A stretch of DNA of 62,712 nt from a virus. The notes under the pieces are model-generated. The model did no database searches, was not told where the DNA came from, and was given only the letters and a program-made list of their open reading frames with translations. Position 1 is the stretch's first letter. The number at the start of each line of letters is the position of its first letter. The stretch lies in the IMG/VR virus record IMGVR_UViG_3300032236_000245, positions 1-62,712 of that record; one strand, written 5' to 3'. Below, piece by piece: positions 7,001-15,615 of this stretch. The position numbers were made by a program, and so were the translations under genes.

Positions 7001-8373
7001 CAGCAGAACCGTCCGCGAGTCTTGCCCTTCGATTCGATTCCGCCGCCACGAGCCATCTTGACCATCTTGCCATCGGTTTTACCCTTGCGCTCGACGCCAC
7101 CGCCCTTCGCCATGCCGCAAGCCTTGCCGCCGCGCTTCATGCCCATAGCGCCCATAGCGCCCATAGCGCCTATGCCGCCGCCCATCGGAGCAGGGCCACC
7201 CGTCGGGGGTAACGCTTTAGGACGACGCGCTGCCTTTGGCTGCGCCATTTTCATCATTTTCGACATAGCACCACCACCTTTGAAGCCCATTTGTTTGTGT
7301 TCTTTAGACTCGTAATCTTTCATGGATTTAGGCGCACCCTTCAGCACTCGCTCTTCTTTCTTAGCGATAGCCTTGGTGTCCTTCTCCTTACCCGCAGCCT
7401 CACGACGTTCGTGAGCGGCAAGACCCTTCTCACCCTTCTTAGCGAAGTAGTTCGCTACGCGGTTTTCCATGCCACCCTTTTTCATACCGACCTTGCCGCC
7501 TTTCTTCATGTTGTCCATGAGAGAATCACCGGAATCTGAATCCGACTCCGACATCGGCGCAAACGTAGTTGCCGTACGCCCACCGGCTAAATTCGTAAGT
7601 TTTCTATTGGTCCCCAACTGAAGCCGACTAGATGTAGGAGCGTTGTTAAGGTCGTAAGTCGGATCACGCGATGGACCAATATTATTGGTCATGTCCCCGT
7701 GAATGCCGGGGCTTTTCATTGCACGGTTATCCGTGTTGACTTCATGAAACGTTTCATCACGACGGACTGCTTGCCTACCAGCAGCGGCATCTGAATCGCG
7801 TTGAGCATCAGTCTTCTTACGCGCCGCAGCTTCTTCAGCGGTTTCAGTCGTATAGGACTTACCCTTAAACATGAAAGTCTTCGGGTGCGACGAATCGTTT
7901 CTAGCAGCACGCCATGCTTTACCGAACTCAGATATTTTTCCGCCCTCCGCGAACTTTTTATTCTTCACGTGACCACCTTTTTTCATTCCTAAATTATTTA
8001 AGGGTTTTGGATAAGTCGTAGGATAAGGTACGTTTGCTTGTGACAAAGAGTTCGGCGGCGACGCGGACGCATTTTGCAACATACTCATAAATCCGGCGTT
8101 CGGGTTAGCGTAAGGAGTATTTACGCTAACCTTATTCTGTAACGCCGCGAGTTGATTTGGCGGTAAAGATTGCGCTGACACAGGAGTAGAAGCCGATCCA
8201 CGAGCGCCGAGTCCAATAGGCGTTCCACCCATTGCAAACTTCTTGCGTTTCATTTTGTCTGCCTCATGAAAATGTTTACCAACAGATTGTGGGATACCAA
8301 CCTTCTTAGCAAAGCCGGGGTTGTGCGCCACCGCTTCCATGAGGTTGTGTTGCTTCTTACTTACGCTTGGCAT
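7000..8373 (-). CDS. Lys/Gly-rich virion-associated protein
   Basis: 457 aa from ATG 8373 (MPSVSKKQHNLMEAVAHNP, then GFAKKVGIPQSVGKHFHEAD). The frame is open 45 nt further up, but MPSVSKKQ is a start I know from a phage family. Many KKGG and KRGG motifs (KKGGHVKNKK, NMKKGGKVGMKKGGMENR, MKRGGKACGMAKGGG) are spread through it, plus an alternating Met/Gly/Ala stretch (APMGGGIGAMGAMGAMGM). It overlaps the 63-aa gene by 17 nt. The low-complexity positive sequence suggests an unstructured DNA-binding or internal head protein; function is unproven. Confidence 0.7.
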   Translation of the reverse strand: MPSVSKKQHNLMEAVAHNPGFAKKVGIPQSVGKHFHEADKMKRKKFAMGGTPIGLGARGSASTPVSAQSLPPNQLAALQNKVSVNTPYANPNAGFMSMLQNASASPPNSLSQANVPYPTTYPKPLNNLGMKKGGHVKNKKFAEGGKISEFGKAWRAARNDSSHPKTFMFKGKSYTTETAEEAAARKKTDAQRDSDAAAGRQAVRRDETFHEVNTDNRAMKSPGIHGDMTNNIGPSRDPTYDLNNAPTSSRLQLGTNRKLTNLAGGRTATTFAPMSESDSDSGDSLMDNMKKGGKVGMKKGGMENRVANYFAKKGEKGLAAHERREAAGKEKDTKAIAKKEERVLKGAPKSMKDYESKEHKQMGFKGGGAMSKMMKMAQPKAARRPKALPPTGGPAPMGGGIGAMGAMGAMGMKRGGKACGMAKGGGVERKGKTDGKMVKMARGGGIESKGKTRGRFC

Positions 8374-8548
8374 GGTGCATCTTGCCAAGCGTCTTAGCGA
8401 GGTTCGCCTGTTTAGCAAGCTTCGGATTGCTGCTCTTCGCAGCCTTCGCCAACTTACTGGCGGGAATTTTCGTGCCAGCCGGAACCTTCAACGCCTTATG
8501 CAAAGCGCCGGGATTCTTGATGGCTTTCTGAATCCATTTTTCAGCCAT
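8357..8548 (-). CDS. Small Lys-rich protein
   Basis: 63 aa: MAEKWIQKAIKNPGALHKAL, then KVPAGTKIPASKLAKAAKSS and so on. It carries KxPxGxKIPxxKLxKAAKS, a pattern common in small phage proteins next to MPSVSKKQ-type genes. Alternating Lys/Ala favours a basic helix. Its last 17 nt overlap the start of the next gene, so the pair is coupled. Function unknown. Confidence 0.7.
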   Translation of the reverse strand: MAEKWIQKAIKNPGALHKALKVPAGTKIPASKLAKAAKSSNPKLAKQANLAKTLGKMHHAKRK

Positions 8549-8551
8549 GAC

Positions 8552-8863
8552 TTAGCTCCAAGGAGGTCCCATGAGAACGACAGCAGTGGCTTGCGACGTG
8601 ATGTTGTCAGCCAACGCTGCCTGAAGTTCCGGAGTAGACGGATCAGGGATCCACGTCAAAACGTGTTCCTGAGTCAGGTCCGGATACGGAGTGAAGTCAG
8701 CGGGATCGACCGGACCCACCGGACTCGTGCCGCCGCCTTGCGCGGAATAGGTGCCATCCGTCGCCAACACTTGCCAGTTAATCGAGGTGACTACATCGTC
8801 GTAGCCGTCCAACGATTTCGCGACAAGCATCGAATTCACGATGGTCGTATACGTAACGCTCAT
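8552..8863 (-). CDS. Conserved phage virion-region protein
   Basis: 103 aa. The line MSVTYTTIVNSMLVAKSLDG, YDDVVTSINWQVLATDGTYS and later FTPYPDLTQEHVLTWIPD is a pattern I have seen in tailed-phage proteins of unknown function (a WxxxATDG core and a W near the C-terminal third). ATG overlaps the TGA of the 51-aa gene (ATGA). No catalytic motif. Confidence 0.65.
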   Translation of the reverse strand: MSVTYTTIVNSMLVAKSLDGYDDVVTSINWQVLATDGTYSAQGGGTSPVGPVDPADFTPYPDLTQEHVLTWIPDPSTPELQAALADNITSQATAVVLMGPPWS

Positions 8864-9015
8864 TCTGCCGCCTTCGCCGCTTCTTGAGCAGCTGCCTGAA
8901 TTTTCTTGGACAAGACAACGGCCGCTTCCGCCGAACCCAGACCCGTAGCCTTAAGGCCAAGGTCGATGAAGTTCAAAAGTGCCGTTGCTTCTTCAGTCGA
9001 AAGTTCCAGAGTCAT
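8860..9015 (-). CDS. 51-aa helical protein
   Basis: ATG at 9013-9015 reads MTLELSTEEATALLNFIDLG, LKATGLGSAEAAVVLSKKIQ, AAAQEAAKAAE and stops with TGA at 8860. Composition is Ala/Glu/Leu with clear helical periodicity. A ribosome binding site (AGAGGTAGGGG) lies before the ATG and it is coupled to the next gene by ATGA. Small helical proteins with ELSxEExxxLLxxIDxxLKxxGL sequence are frequent next to phage fibre genes; function unknown. Confidence 0.65.
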   Translation of the reverse strand: MTLELSTEEATALLNFIDLGLKATGLGSAEAAVVLSKKIQAAAQEAAKAAE

Positions 9016-9028
9016 TTTCCCCTACCTC

Positions 9029-10594
9029 TTAGCCAATGATCCAAGCTGAACCAGTTGAAAATACCGGGACGTAGTTAGCGCCACCACCACTAGTAATTGT
9101 AGTACCAACAGACGCAGTTCCATATACAACCGCTGCGTCGCTAATAACCGCACGGAGACCCGCGTTACCTGCTGCCGGAGTCGGGAGCGTTGCGTAGGTC
9201 AGAGCCGTGGGGCGGTATCCGCCCGTCACCGGAAACGACATTCGGTTGACGTTGTTGGAACGGATGATTAACTGACTATTGGTTGTCGTACCGAAATACA
9301 CATTACCACCGCTATCAAAGAACATTTGACAGCTATCAGTTCCATTGGTCCCGGCAAACGCATATTGCGTACCCGTGTTCGTGACGTTCGCTTGAACAGC
9401 AGCGGCTCCAGAGAAGCCGGTAACGGAAAGGGCAATACCAGCGGAGGGTGTGTTAACCGTAACAGCACCAGTATTGGTAATCTGAATAGCGCCAGCCGCA
9501 GGTTCCGTCGCGCCGTTTCCGCCAATATGGAAGACGCCGCTGTTCTTAGCGGAGAGCCAGTAGAAAGTACCGCCACCTAAATTAGCCGCTAGCGTTAAGT
9601 TAGCGGAAGCTGTTGAACCACCGGCTAAAAACGCGGTTGAAGAAGAGCCAATACCATTAGCAGTTAGGGCAATACCACTGGAAGGTGCTGTAATCGTAAA
9701 GTTACCAGCATTGTTAATAGTCAAACGCACGCTGTTAAAAGTCATAAGCGCAAGATTATGACTAGTGGTAGTACCGATGATATGAGAAGTGCCTACGGTA
9801 TATCCATATACGCTTGTAGTAACACCATCAGAGACTTGCAACCCAACAACACCAGTATTACCCGCACCCGCAGTGTTGATAACCACTGCTGAACCGTTGC
9901 TAGTTATTGCATTTGTGACATTTAGAGAGATATTAGCGCCAGTAGTGGTGATAGTCGCACCGCCAAATCCATTGACAGTGAATAAGTTGGCACCCAAAGC
10001 ATTTTGAGAAACAAATGAGTAGTCGCCAGTAGTTGTACCAGCGGTAATCTTCAACCCAAACGATGTACCGGCGGTATTCGGGGCCGAGATAAGTTGCGCG
10101 TATGAGTTGGAAGCACCGACAACGGACAGGCCGGTAGTCGCACTCGCCGCGTTTACGGTAAGCGCCGCTCCGGGCGCACCTGCGATTGTTACCGCACCGT
10201 TCGATGCGATAGACAGTGCTTGCGTACCACCCGTAGGCGTACCAGTACCAGTCGTTGCGCCGACAAGGAAGATTAACCCAGCAGAACTATAGAGCTGAGA
10301 GTTACCACCCGCCCACATACCGAGCGATTGTGCGGAACTCACCTGCACCATGTTGTTGTTAGACGTGCTACCGAATCGGGCCATACCACCCGAGAACGAT
10401 ACGTCTAAGAACGTAGCAGGAGACGCGGTACCGATGCCGACAAACGATGCGCCAACTTGAAGTGGTGAACTCGTAGCCGCAAGAATTTGCGCCGGAGTGA
10501 TGTAGTAGTTTGAGCCACTACGAGCAATCGGAATCTGATCGGTAAGAGCTGCTGGAGATCCAGCAGGTAAAGCCGAGATTTTGGTATCAGCCAT
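9029..10594 (-). CDS. Tail fibre-like protein
   Basis: 521 aa. The N-terminus MADTKISALPAGSPAALTDQ, IPIARSGSNYYITPAQI is a widespread attachment motif of phage tail appendages (ISxLPxxxxxxxxDxIPIxRxGxNYxxT). The rest is repetitive Ala/Gly/Thr/Asn beta sequence with many short NAGNFTI/NTGAVTV-type turns (for example SNGAVTIAGAPGAALTVN; ITNTGAVTVNTPSAGIALSV), consistent with a trimeric beta shaft. The C-terminus has GLRAVISDAAVVYGTASVG, then NYVPVFSTGSAWIIG, a common ending. Likely surface appendage. Confidence 0.8.
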   Translation of the reverse strand: MADTKISALPAGSPAALTDQIPIARSGSNYYITPAQILAATSSPLQVGASFVGIGTASPATFLDVSFSGGMARFGSTSNNNMVQVSSAQSLGMWAGGNSQLYSSAGLIFLVGATTGTGTPTGGTQALSIASNGAVTIAGAPGAALTVNAASATTGLSVVGASNSYAQLISAPNTAGTSFGLKITAGTTTGDYSFVSQNALGANLFTVNGFGGATITTTGANISLNVTNAITSNGSAVVINTAGAGNTGVVGLQVSDGVTTSVYGYTVGTSHIIGTTTSHNLALMTFNSVRLTINNAGNFTITAPSSGIALTANGIGSSSTAFLAGGSTASANLTLAANLGGGTFYWLSAKNSGVFHIGGNGATEPAAGAIQITNTGAVTVNTPSAGIALSVTGFSGAAAVQANVTNTGTQYAFAGTNGTDSCQMFFDSGGNVYFGTTTNSQLIIRSNNVNRMSFPVTGGYRPTALTYATLPTPAAGNAGLRAVISDAAVVYGTASVGTTITSGGGANYVPVFSTGSAWIIG

Positions 10595-10598
10595 TTGT

Positions 10599-12998
10599 TT
10601 ATCCTAACATTAGATCGCCAGAGGAATTCTCTAGCAAGAATCGGTTGTTGTTCTCAAGCAGCAGATACTGCGCGTACGTAAACGTTTGCAACTGGGTGTT
10701 AGTCAGTACATATGGATAGTACTGAACTACCTGAAGATGCCCGTTCAAATAGCCGTATGCGCCGAGTCGTAATGACGCATCAGCAGCAAAACTATTGCTG
10801 TACGCGGCTGAAGTAGCAACCGTGCCACCATTCAAACAAGCGTTCATGTTGTTTGCAGAAACACTATAAGTGGTCGCCAGCTTAAACGTGTTACCAACCG
10901 TGACTACGTTTGAAGTCAAAACTTGGTTAGTGCCGTCTTGAATAGCGCCTTCGCCATTACTTTGAAATACAATCGCGTAATTGTGATTAGCCGCGCCATT
11001 GTTCAGCGCGGTTCTTGCTACACCTGATGGCGCAATCGTATCGCCGTAGACATACCAACTTCCTTCAGTGCGACCAAAAGAACCAACAATACTAGTTGAC
11101 TCGTTATAGTCATCATTGCTTCTGAGGGTCGCCGTAGCGTACGTGGGTATATATGACGATGCCCATGCTTGCGCTTCAAGTTGAGCGCCCCACACGTACA
11201 CATTATCACCGGCTGTCGCAGTGCCGCCCGTCCAACCTACATAAGTGAACAGACCGTCACCAACGGTGATACCCGTTGATACGGTAAGCGAAACTCGCCA
11301 CCAACCATTACCAACATATTGAGTGGACGCGCCACTGGATCCCGTGGTGTACGTGATCGCGCCAGTGACCAAATTTACCGTAACACCGAGCAAATTAGTT
11401 GCGGTCGTATTGTTCCTAAGCAGTACAGCATTAGGAACAGTCGCGCTCGACCCTTGCCGCATATGCACGCTATACGTGTAAGTGGTACCGGTCGTTATGA
11501 TGTTAGTGGCGTTTAAGAAGTTTGTAGCGACGGATGCTATTGCATACAACGACTGAGTAATGCTTCCGTCCGGAGCCGTAATACCCGTAGCCGTAATTAC
11601 ACCTACGTTAGTCTTGGCCCAAGCAGCGTTTGTGTAATCGCTACCGTACAAAATTTGATTAGTTGATGCGGTCTCTACCAACATTCCGCGAGGAAGACAC
11701 ACGGACGCCGGAGCATTTCCGGTCGATAAGTAGGGTAAAGGGGTCGGATTTGCCGATAGCTGAAAATTCCAGACGTAAATACCACTCACGCCATCGCCAG
11801 TATACGTGGCTGACCCTAGAGCGTTATTTGCATATACAACGAAGTTCGATAACGTCGCATATACATCCGAAATTGTGCAATACCACCAACCATTACCTAC
11901 ATTGGTTACGGTGTATTTAGCAGTGGGCATGCTAGAAGGAAGTACTGAACCATCTATCAAGCTTACGGCAAAAGTATTGCCGCGCCCGTTCAGGCCATAA
12001 CCGCCTACAGTAATGTAGTTACGTCCTGCTGCTTTGACGTAAAACGAGATTGTGTAAGGCTGATACCCACCCGCCGATATGGTGTAGAACCATCCGGGGA
12101 TTGCGAATTGATTAGGTGCAAAAGTAACAATCTGATAGCCGTGAAGAGCGTTAGTAGTACCTTCTACTACTTTAGTGGCTGTCGTAGTACCGTCTGGAGC
12201 AACAGCCGCGTTAAGGACAAGTGTGGAGTCCGAAGCAATCGCGCCGCTATTTCCAAGACCGTTATTGCACCACAGATTTTGCTGACTAAACCTATCCGTG
12301 TAGCATTCAAATCGTGGACCAAAGTACTGACCGTTTGTAGTAGCTATATAAGTACTTGGTGTTGTCTGGTACGTTACCTGTTCACACTGATAACCCCAGA
12401 CAGAAATGGCATCGCCTACAGAAGTAGATGGGTAGCCAAAATCAAATCGCACAGTAAACGAACCCGCAGTCGCAACGTTAACAACGCGAGAGTATCTAAC
12501 CCAATCAGCGGTCAACGTGGACCATGTTCCCGGCTGACCGTTACCGCCACCAACCAACGTACCGGTACCGTTAGCCCACAACCAAGGACCAAAGTTTTTA
12601 CCAACAGCGTTGACTGCGGCTTTGGCATACACGCTTACAATGTAAGTTCCGGGCTGAAGAGTAACAAGTGCTTGTTGGTCCCAACTACTGCTAACACCGG
12701 AATTACTTGTCCACCGTGTCGCGGTTTGTGTTCCATCAGGCGCAATGTCAGCGTTTTCCGCCGCAGTCGCAAACTGAGGGAACCAAGGAGCGGTATTAAA
12801 CGTTTGTGAGCGTTGTGCCAGATTGTTTGGCGCAACCGTCAGCGTACCCGTACTGTCGTAGTAAGTTGCGTTAGTCGAACGCCCAATAGCAATACTAGAC
12901 GGCAATGTAGACATTGCCGTGAAGTTCAAATTGAAAGCAGGGCCACCGCCGCCAGAGGAGGTAGCCCTTGGGAGTCCAAGGCCGAAGCCGAAGCTCAT
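10599..12998 (-). CDS. Large appendage protein with three CBM-like modules and C-terminal LamG-like domain
   Basis: 799 aa. Three related modules occur at about residues 55-225, 240-440 and 450-625. Each opens with NLxxxSxxxxxxxW, continues APDGTxTAT or APDGSITQS, has an inner YTxSxYxKA/YTYSVHMRQG strand and NGWWxxxL/ISxV, and ends GxxVWxxQLExxxxxxxYIxT. This resembles jelly-roll carbohydrate-binding modules. Residues ~640-770 (GSWYVYGDTIAPSG; FKLATTYSVSANNMNACLNG; LRLGAYGYLNGHLQVVQYYP) have the layout of a concanavalin/LamG fold, and the end repeats LLLENNNRFLLENSSGDLML. A sugar-binding adsorption protein is inferred. Confidence 0.75.
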   Translation of the reverse strand: MSFGFGLGLPRATSSGGGGPAFNLNFTAMSTLPSSIAIGRSTNATYYDSTGTLTVAPNNLAQRSQTFNTAPWFPQFATAAENADIAPDGTQTATRWTSNSGVSSSWDQQALVTLQPGTYIVSVYAKAAVNAVGKNFGPWLWANGTGTLVGGGNGQPGTWSTLTADWVRYSRVVNVATAGSFTVRFDFGYPSTSVGDAISVWGYQCEQVTYQTTPSTYIATTNGQYFGPRFECYTDRFSQQNLWCNNGLGNSGAIASDSTLVLNAAVAPDGTTTATKVVEGTTNALHGYQIVTFAPNQFAIPGWFYTISAGGYQPYTISFYVKAAGRNYITVGGYGLNGRGNTFAVSLIDGSVLPSSMPTAKYTVTNVGNGWWYCTISDVYATLSNFVVYANNALGSATYTGDGVSGIYVWNFQLSANPTPLPYLSTGNAPASVCLPRGMLVETASTNQILYGSDYTNAAWAKTNVGVITATGITAPDGSITQSLYAIASVATNFLNATNIITTGTTYTYSVHMRQGSSATVPNAVLLRNNTTATNLLGVTVNLVTGAITYTTGSSGASTQYVGNGWWRVSLTVSTGITVGDGLFTYVGWTGGTATAGDNVYVWGAQLEAQAWASSYIPTYATATLRSNDDYNESTSIVGSFGRTEGSWYVYGDTIAPSGVARTALNNGAANHNYAIVFQSNGEGAIQDGTNQVLTSNVVTVGNTFKLATTYSVSANNMNACLNGGTVATSAAYSNSFAADASLRLGAYGYLNGHLQVVQYYPYVLTNTQLQTFTYAQYLLLENNNRFLLENSSGDLMLG

Positions 12999-12999
12999 G

Positions 13000-13257
13000 T
13001 CAGTAGATCCCGACTAAATTCGTCGCAGTAGTGCCGTTAGCCCAAACCCTCAGAACTTGAACAGGCAAGACAGATCCTGCGTTCACGTTGCTGAACGTCA
13101 CGATGTCGCCGTTGGCCGTGGTGACTTTGATATTGCCAGCCACACCAATGTAGACAACCGCGACGTTCTGAAGGTTTTTATTATCATCCGTCGTAATAGC
13201 AAACGCTCCCGCAGGGTACTGCGGGAACGTCGGGCTATAGTTAGTCTGCTTGCCCAT
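13000..13257 (-). CDS. Small virion protein, spike-base-like
   Basis: 85 aa, beta-rich: NYSPTFPQYPAGAFAITTDD, then LQNVAVVYIGVAGNIKVTTA, NGDIVTFSNVNAGSVLPVQV, LRVWANGTTATNLVGIY. The pattern (VYVGxxGxxxVxxxxGxxVTFxNVxxGxxLPVxVxxVxxxGTTAxxxVxxY) recurs in small phage structural proteins, sometimes annotated as spike-base proteins. It is followed by the 799-aa appendage gene. Assignment by pattern only. Confidence 0.7.
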   Translation of the reverse strand: MGKQTNYSPTFPQYPAGAFAITTDDNKNLQNVAVVYIGVAGNIKVTTANGDIVTFSNVNAGSVLPVQVLRVWANGTTATNLVGIY

Positions 13258-13270
13258 GACTAACTCCTAA

Positions 13271-13708
13271 TTACGGACCCGTGAAGGAGGTCGGTACGTA
13301 AGTGCCGTCAGAGTTCTTCATGACATATGCGACAACCAAAGCGCCAGCGGTAGCCGCAGTTGCCGTGAAGCTGAGTAACGCATCCGTCGAACCAACGTTC
13401 AGCATCGTGCCGACGTTAGCAGCCGTAACAGTCAGCGTGTTGAGACCCGCAGCGGTCGAAAGCGTACCGATAATCGTACCGCCCACCGTGACGTTCGGGG
13501 TACCCGCAGCGCCAGTCGTCATGTACGCCTGAACAGCAGTAATCGTCGCACCCGCCGGGAGCATCACCGTAACCGCTGAACCCGCGACCAACGTAACCTG
13601 TTGGGCGACAATCGTAGCGCCCACGTTGCGAACCGTACCTGCCGTCGTACCCGTGGTGTTCTTAACCGTACCGAGCAACCACGGACCAAGATGTGTAGCT
13701 AAACCCAT
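13271..13708 (-). CDS. Capsid decoration-like or head-region beta protein
   Basis: 145 aa, highly Thr/Ala/Val/Gly-rich, with periodic strands (GTVRNVGATIVAQQVTLVAG, then AVQAYMTTGAAGTPNVTVGG, TIIGTLSTAAGLNTLTV). It directly follows the major capsid gene and a terminator-like hairpin. Good AAGGAG site. Related small proteins downstream of capsid genes often decorate the head; here it could equally belong to the spike base. No firm family. Confidence 0.6.
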   Translation of the reverse strand: MGLATHLGPWLLGTVKNTTGTTAGTVRNVGATIVAQQVTLVAGSAVTVMLPAGATITAVQAYMTTGAAGTPNVTVGGTIIGTLSTAAGLNTLTVTAANVGTMLNVGSTDALLSFTATAATAGALVVAYVMKNSDGTYVPTSFTGP

Positions 13709-13774
13709 TTCAAATACTCCTTATGCACAAGTCGCCACGTCATCGGTGCATCGTCACAAAGGCTGACGTGGCTC

Positions 13775-13810
13775 AAAAATTAGTGGGGGGAGAGGTTACC
13801 CCCTCCCCCC
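13775..13810 (-). terminator. Terminator after the major capsid gene
   Basis: On the minus strand, 6 nt past the capsid stop, an 8-bp stem GGGGGGAG / CTCCCCCC with a 10-nt loop containing GGGGTAAC is followed by ACTAATTTTTG. The very GC-rich stem and T5 run fit an intrinsic terminator, possibly leaky so that capsid mRNA exceeds downstream mRNA. Confidence 0.7.
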
Positions 13811-13816
13811 GTTCGA

Positions 13817-14728
13817 TCAGGTCGAACCCGCCGAACCGAAGACACCCAGTGGGTCACTCCAGCCGAAGCTGTAACGCTCGCGGCTCTTGTAACGCACGTT
13901 GCCCGTGTCGAAGTCGCCGTCCATCGAATTGGAGAGCGGCGTACGCACGAAGTGCTTCAGACCGTTAGGAACGTCCGTCAGGAGGTACCAACCGTTGCTG
14001 TCCGTGAGGAAGTGGTTGACCTTGTAGCCTTCCGGAACCGAACCCATCGCCTTCAGCGCGTTGATGTCGTTGTCGGTCGTGCCAACACGGAGTTCCGTGT
14101 CGAGAAGACGCTTCGCAACGAACATCAGGCCCGGAGGAACGATGAGCTTGCGTGGCTTCGCAGCAATGAGCAGACCACGTTCGTCGGTCCAAGCCGCAAT
14201 CTGAATGACCGCCGCTTCAAGCGAGGTTTCATTCAAGTCAGCCTGAGTTGCAAACGTGTTGCTGTTCGTGCCGCCCGAGACCAACGGGTGAGCCGTCGAG
14301 AACAACGCCACGCCATCGCCACCGACCGCAGCCGCGCTGAAGCCGTTGTTGATGACCGACGCCGCCTTGACCTGCTTCGTGTACGCCATACCACGGGCAA
14401 GAGCCTTGGTGTAACGCTTCGACAGCGAGTCGTACAGGTTGTCCTCAATCGCTTCTTCCGTGATGGAGAAGCCGAGGGCAATGGTCTCGTGGTTGTAACG
14501 AGCGGTCCAAGCTTCCTGTGCGTTGTCGTACTGGATCGCCTGACCTTCGTTCTTGACCGGAGCAGCCGAGAAGCCCGAGAGCTTCGTCTCTTCTTCAAAC
14601 GAACGTTCCGAGGTCTCGACCTCGAACAGTTCCTTATGCTCCTCACCGTAGGAAGCGTACTCAAGACCGAACAGAGCGTTCAGGCCGGGGAGCAGTTCCT
14701 TAAGGAGTTGTGCGCGTGAAATTGCCAT
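13817..14728 (-). CDS. Major capsid protein
   Basis: 303 aa: MAISRAQLLKELLPGLNALF, GLEYASYGEEHKELFEVETS, then YNHETIALGFSITEEAIEDN and LYDSLSKRYTKALARGMAYT. These are hallmarks of an HK97-fold coat family found in many phages (Mu gpT-like type: N-arm, E-loop with ETSERSFEEETKLSGF, spine helix, A-domain). A C-terminal motif YSFGWSDPLGVFGSAG is present. The strong ribosome site AAGGAG and terminator after the gene suit a highly expressed protein. It lies after portal, co-chaperonin and scaffold-like genes, the canonical order. Confidence 0.85.
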   Translation of the reverse strand: MAISRAQLLKELLPGLNALFGLEYASYGEEHKELFEVETSERSFEEETKLSGFSAAPVKNEGQAIQYDNAQEAWTARYNHETIALGFSITEEAIEDNLYDSLSKRYTKALARGMAYTKQVKAASVINNGFSAAAVGGDGVALFSTAHPLVSGGTNSNTFATQADLNETSLEAAVIQIAAWTDERGLLIAAKPRKLIVPPGLMFVAKRLLDTELRVGTTDNDINALKAMGSVPEGYKVNHFLTDSNGWYLLTDVPNGLKHFVRTPLSNSMDGDFDTGNVRYKSRERYSFGWSDPLGVFGSAGST

Positions 14729-14741
14729 TGTTAATTACTCC

Positions 14742-15599
14742 TTAGGCGGCGTAGTAGTTGTGAACGCCAAAGTTGAACTTGACCAGAGCTTCCTGACTCT
14801 GAACCAAGACAACCGTAGCGCCGACAGACGGCGTGGTGGTGATAGCAGCGCCAATCGTCAGCGTCGTGCTACCAGTCGTGGTAACAGTCGTTGCTGCCGT
14901 CGTACACGCGCTCACACCAAGCTGCTGAAGCTGGCCGTTGACGAGCTGGAAGATATCCGTGCCGATTGGCACAACGAGACCCACCGGAAGACCCGTCACG
15001 ACAACCGTCGAAGCCGTCGTACTAGAGAACAAGCATGAGTTCGAGATCTGCGTATCAGGGACAAGGCCCATCACACGCAACGCACCGCCCGAAGCAACCG
15101 CAGTCGTCGTCGTGGTCGCGACAATGCCGAGACCCGAGTCGCCCGTAGACGCGCTACCAACCGGCGTATTGACGACGGCGTTCAAGCCGATCATCGCAGT
15201 CGGGATCGACGAGATGGTGTTGCTGCTCGCAGAAGCCACAACCGCCACCTTGAAGACCGTATCCGGGTCATCGCAGACGATAGCCGTGATATCACCAGCG
15301 GTGATACTACCGGGGTAGTACTGCGAGTACAGACGCTGCTTCGTCGTCGGGTTGGTGTAGTAGCAACCGAGGAACACGCCAATGGTGCTCTTGGCGACCA
15401 AAGACGTGCTAGTGGGTGCCGCGACAACATAGCCAGCGTTGGAACCTGCGGTACCAAGCGTGACCAAATCGCCGTAGTAAAGTGCCGTGCCGTAGTTGTA
15501 AGCGATAGGCAAGCTGCGGGTCGAACCCGAAAACTGCTGACCGCCAACTAAGTTAACCGGCTTAAGCCCGTAGGGGGCTGAGATAGTCGGATATGCCAT
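14742..15599 (-). CDS. Conserved head structural protein
   Basis: 285 aa. N-terminus MAYPTISAPYGLKPVNLVGG, then STRSLPIAYNYGTALYYGDL, and later VGVFLGCYYTNPTTKQRLY-like (here IGVFLGCYYTNPTTK) with YYPGSITAGDITAIVCDDPD. I know this pattern (PxYGLxPVNLxGG...YTxPxTxQxxxSxYxP) from virion proteins lying next to the capsid gene in many phages. Function unknown, possibly decoration or head completion. AAGGAG ribosome binding site; 13 nt separate it from the capsid gene. Confidence 0.7.
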   Translation of the reverse strand: MAYPTISAPYGLKPVNLVGGQQFSGSTRSLPIAYNYGTALYYGDLVTLGTAGSNAGYVVAAPTSTSLVAKSTIGVFLGCYYTNPTTKQRLYSQYYPGSITAGDITAIVCDDPDTVFKVAVVASASSNTISSIPTAMIGLNAVVNTPVGSASTGDSGLGIVATTTTTAVASGGALRVMGLVPDTQISNSCLFSSTTASTVVVTGLPVGLVVPIGTDIFQLVNGQLQQLGVSACTTAATTVTTTGSTTLTIGAAITTTPSVGATVVLVQSQEALVKFNFGVHNYYAA

Positions 15600-15615
15600 T
15601 GTGGCTCCTTAAAAG

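Noticed and set aside
12108-12809. 233-codon plus-strand frame antisense to the appendage gene
   Set aside because: No ribosome site and implausible composition; the minus-strand gene has clear repeated modules.
13952-14719. 255-codon plus-strand frame antisense to the capsid gene
   Set aside because: Shadow of capsid codon bias; product is Arg/Val-rich without any motif.
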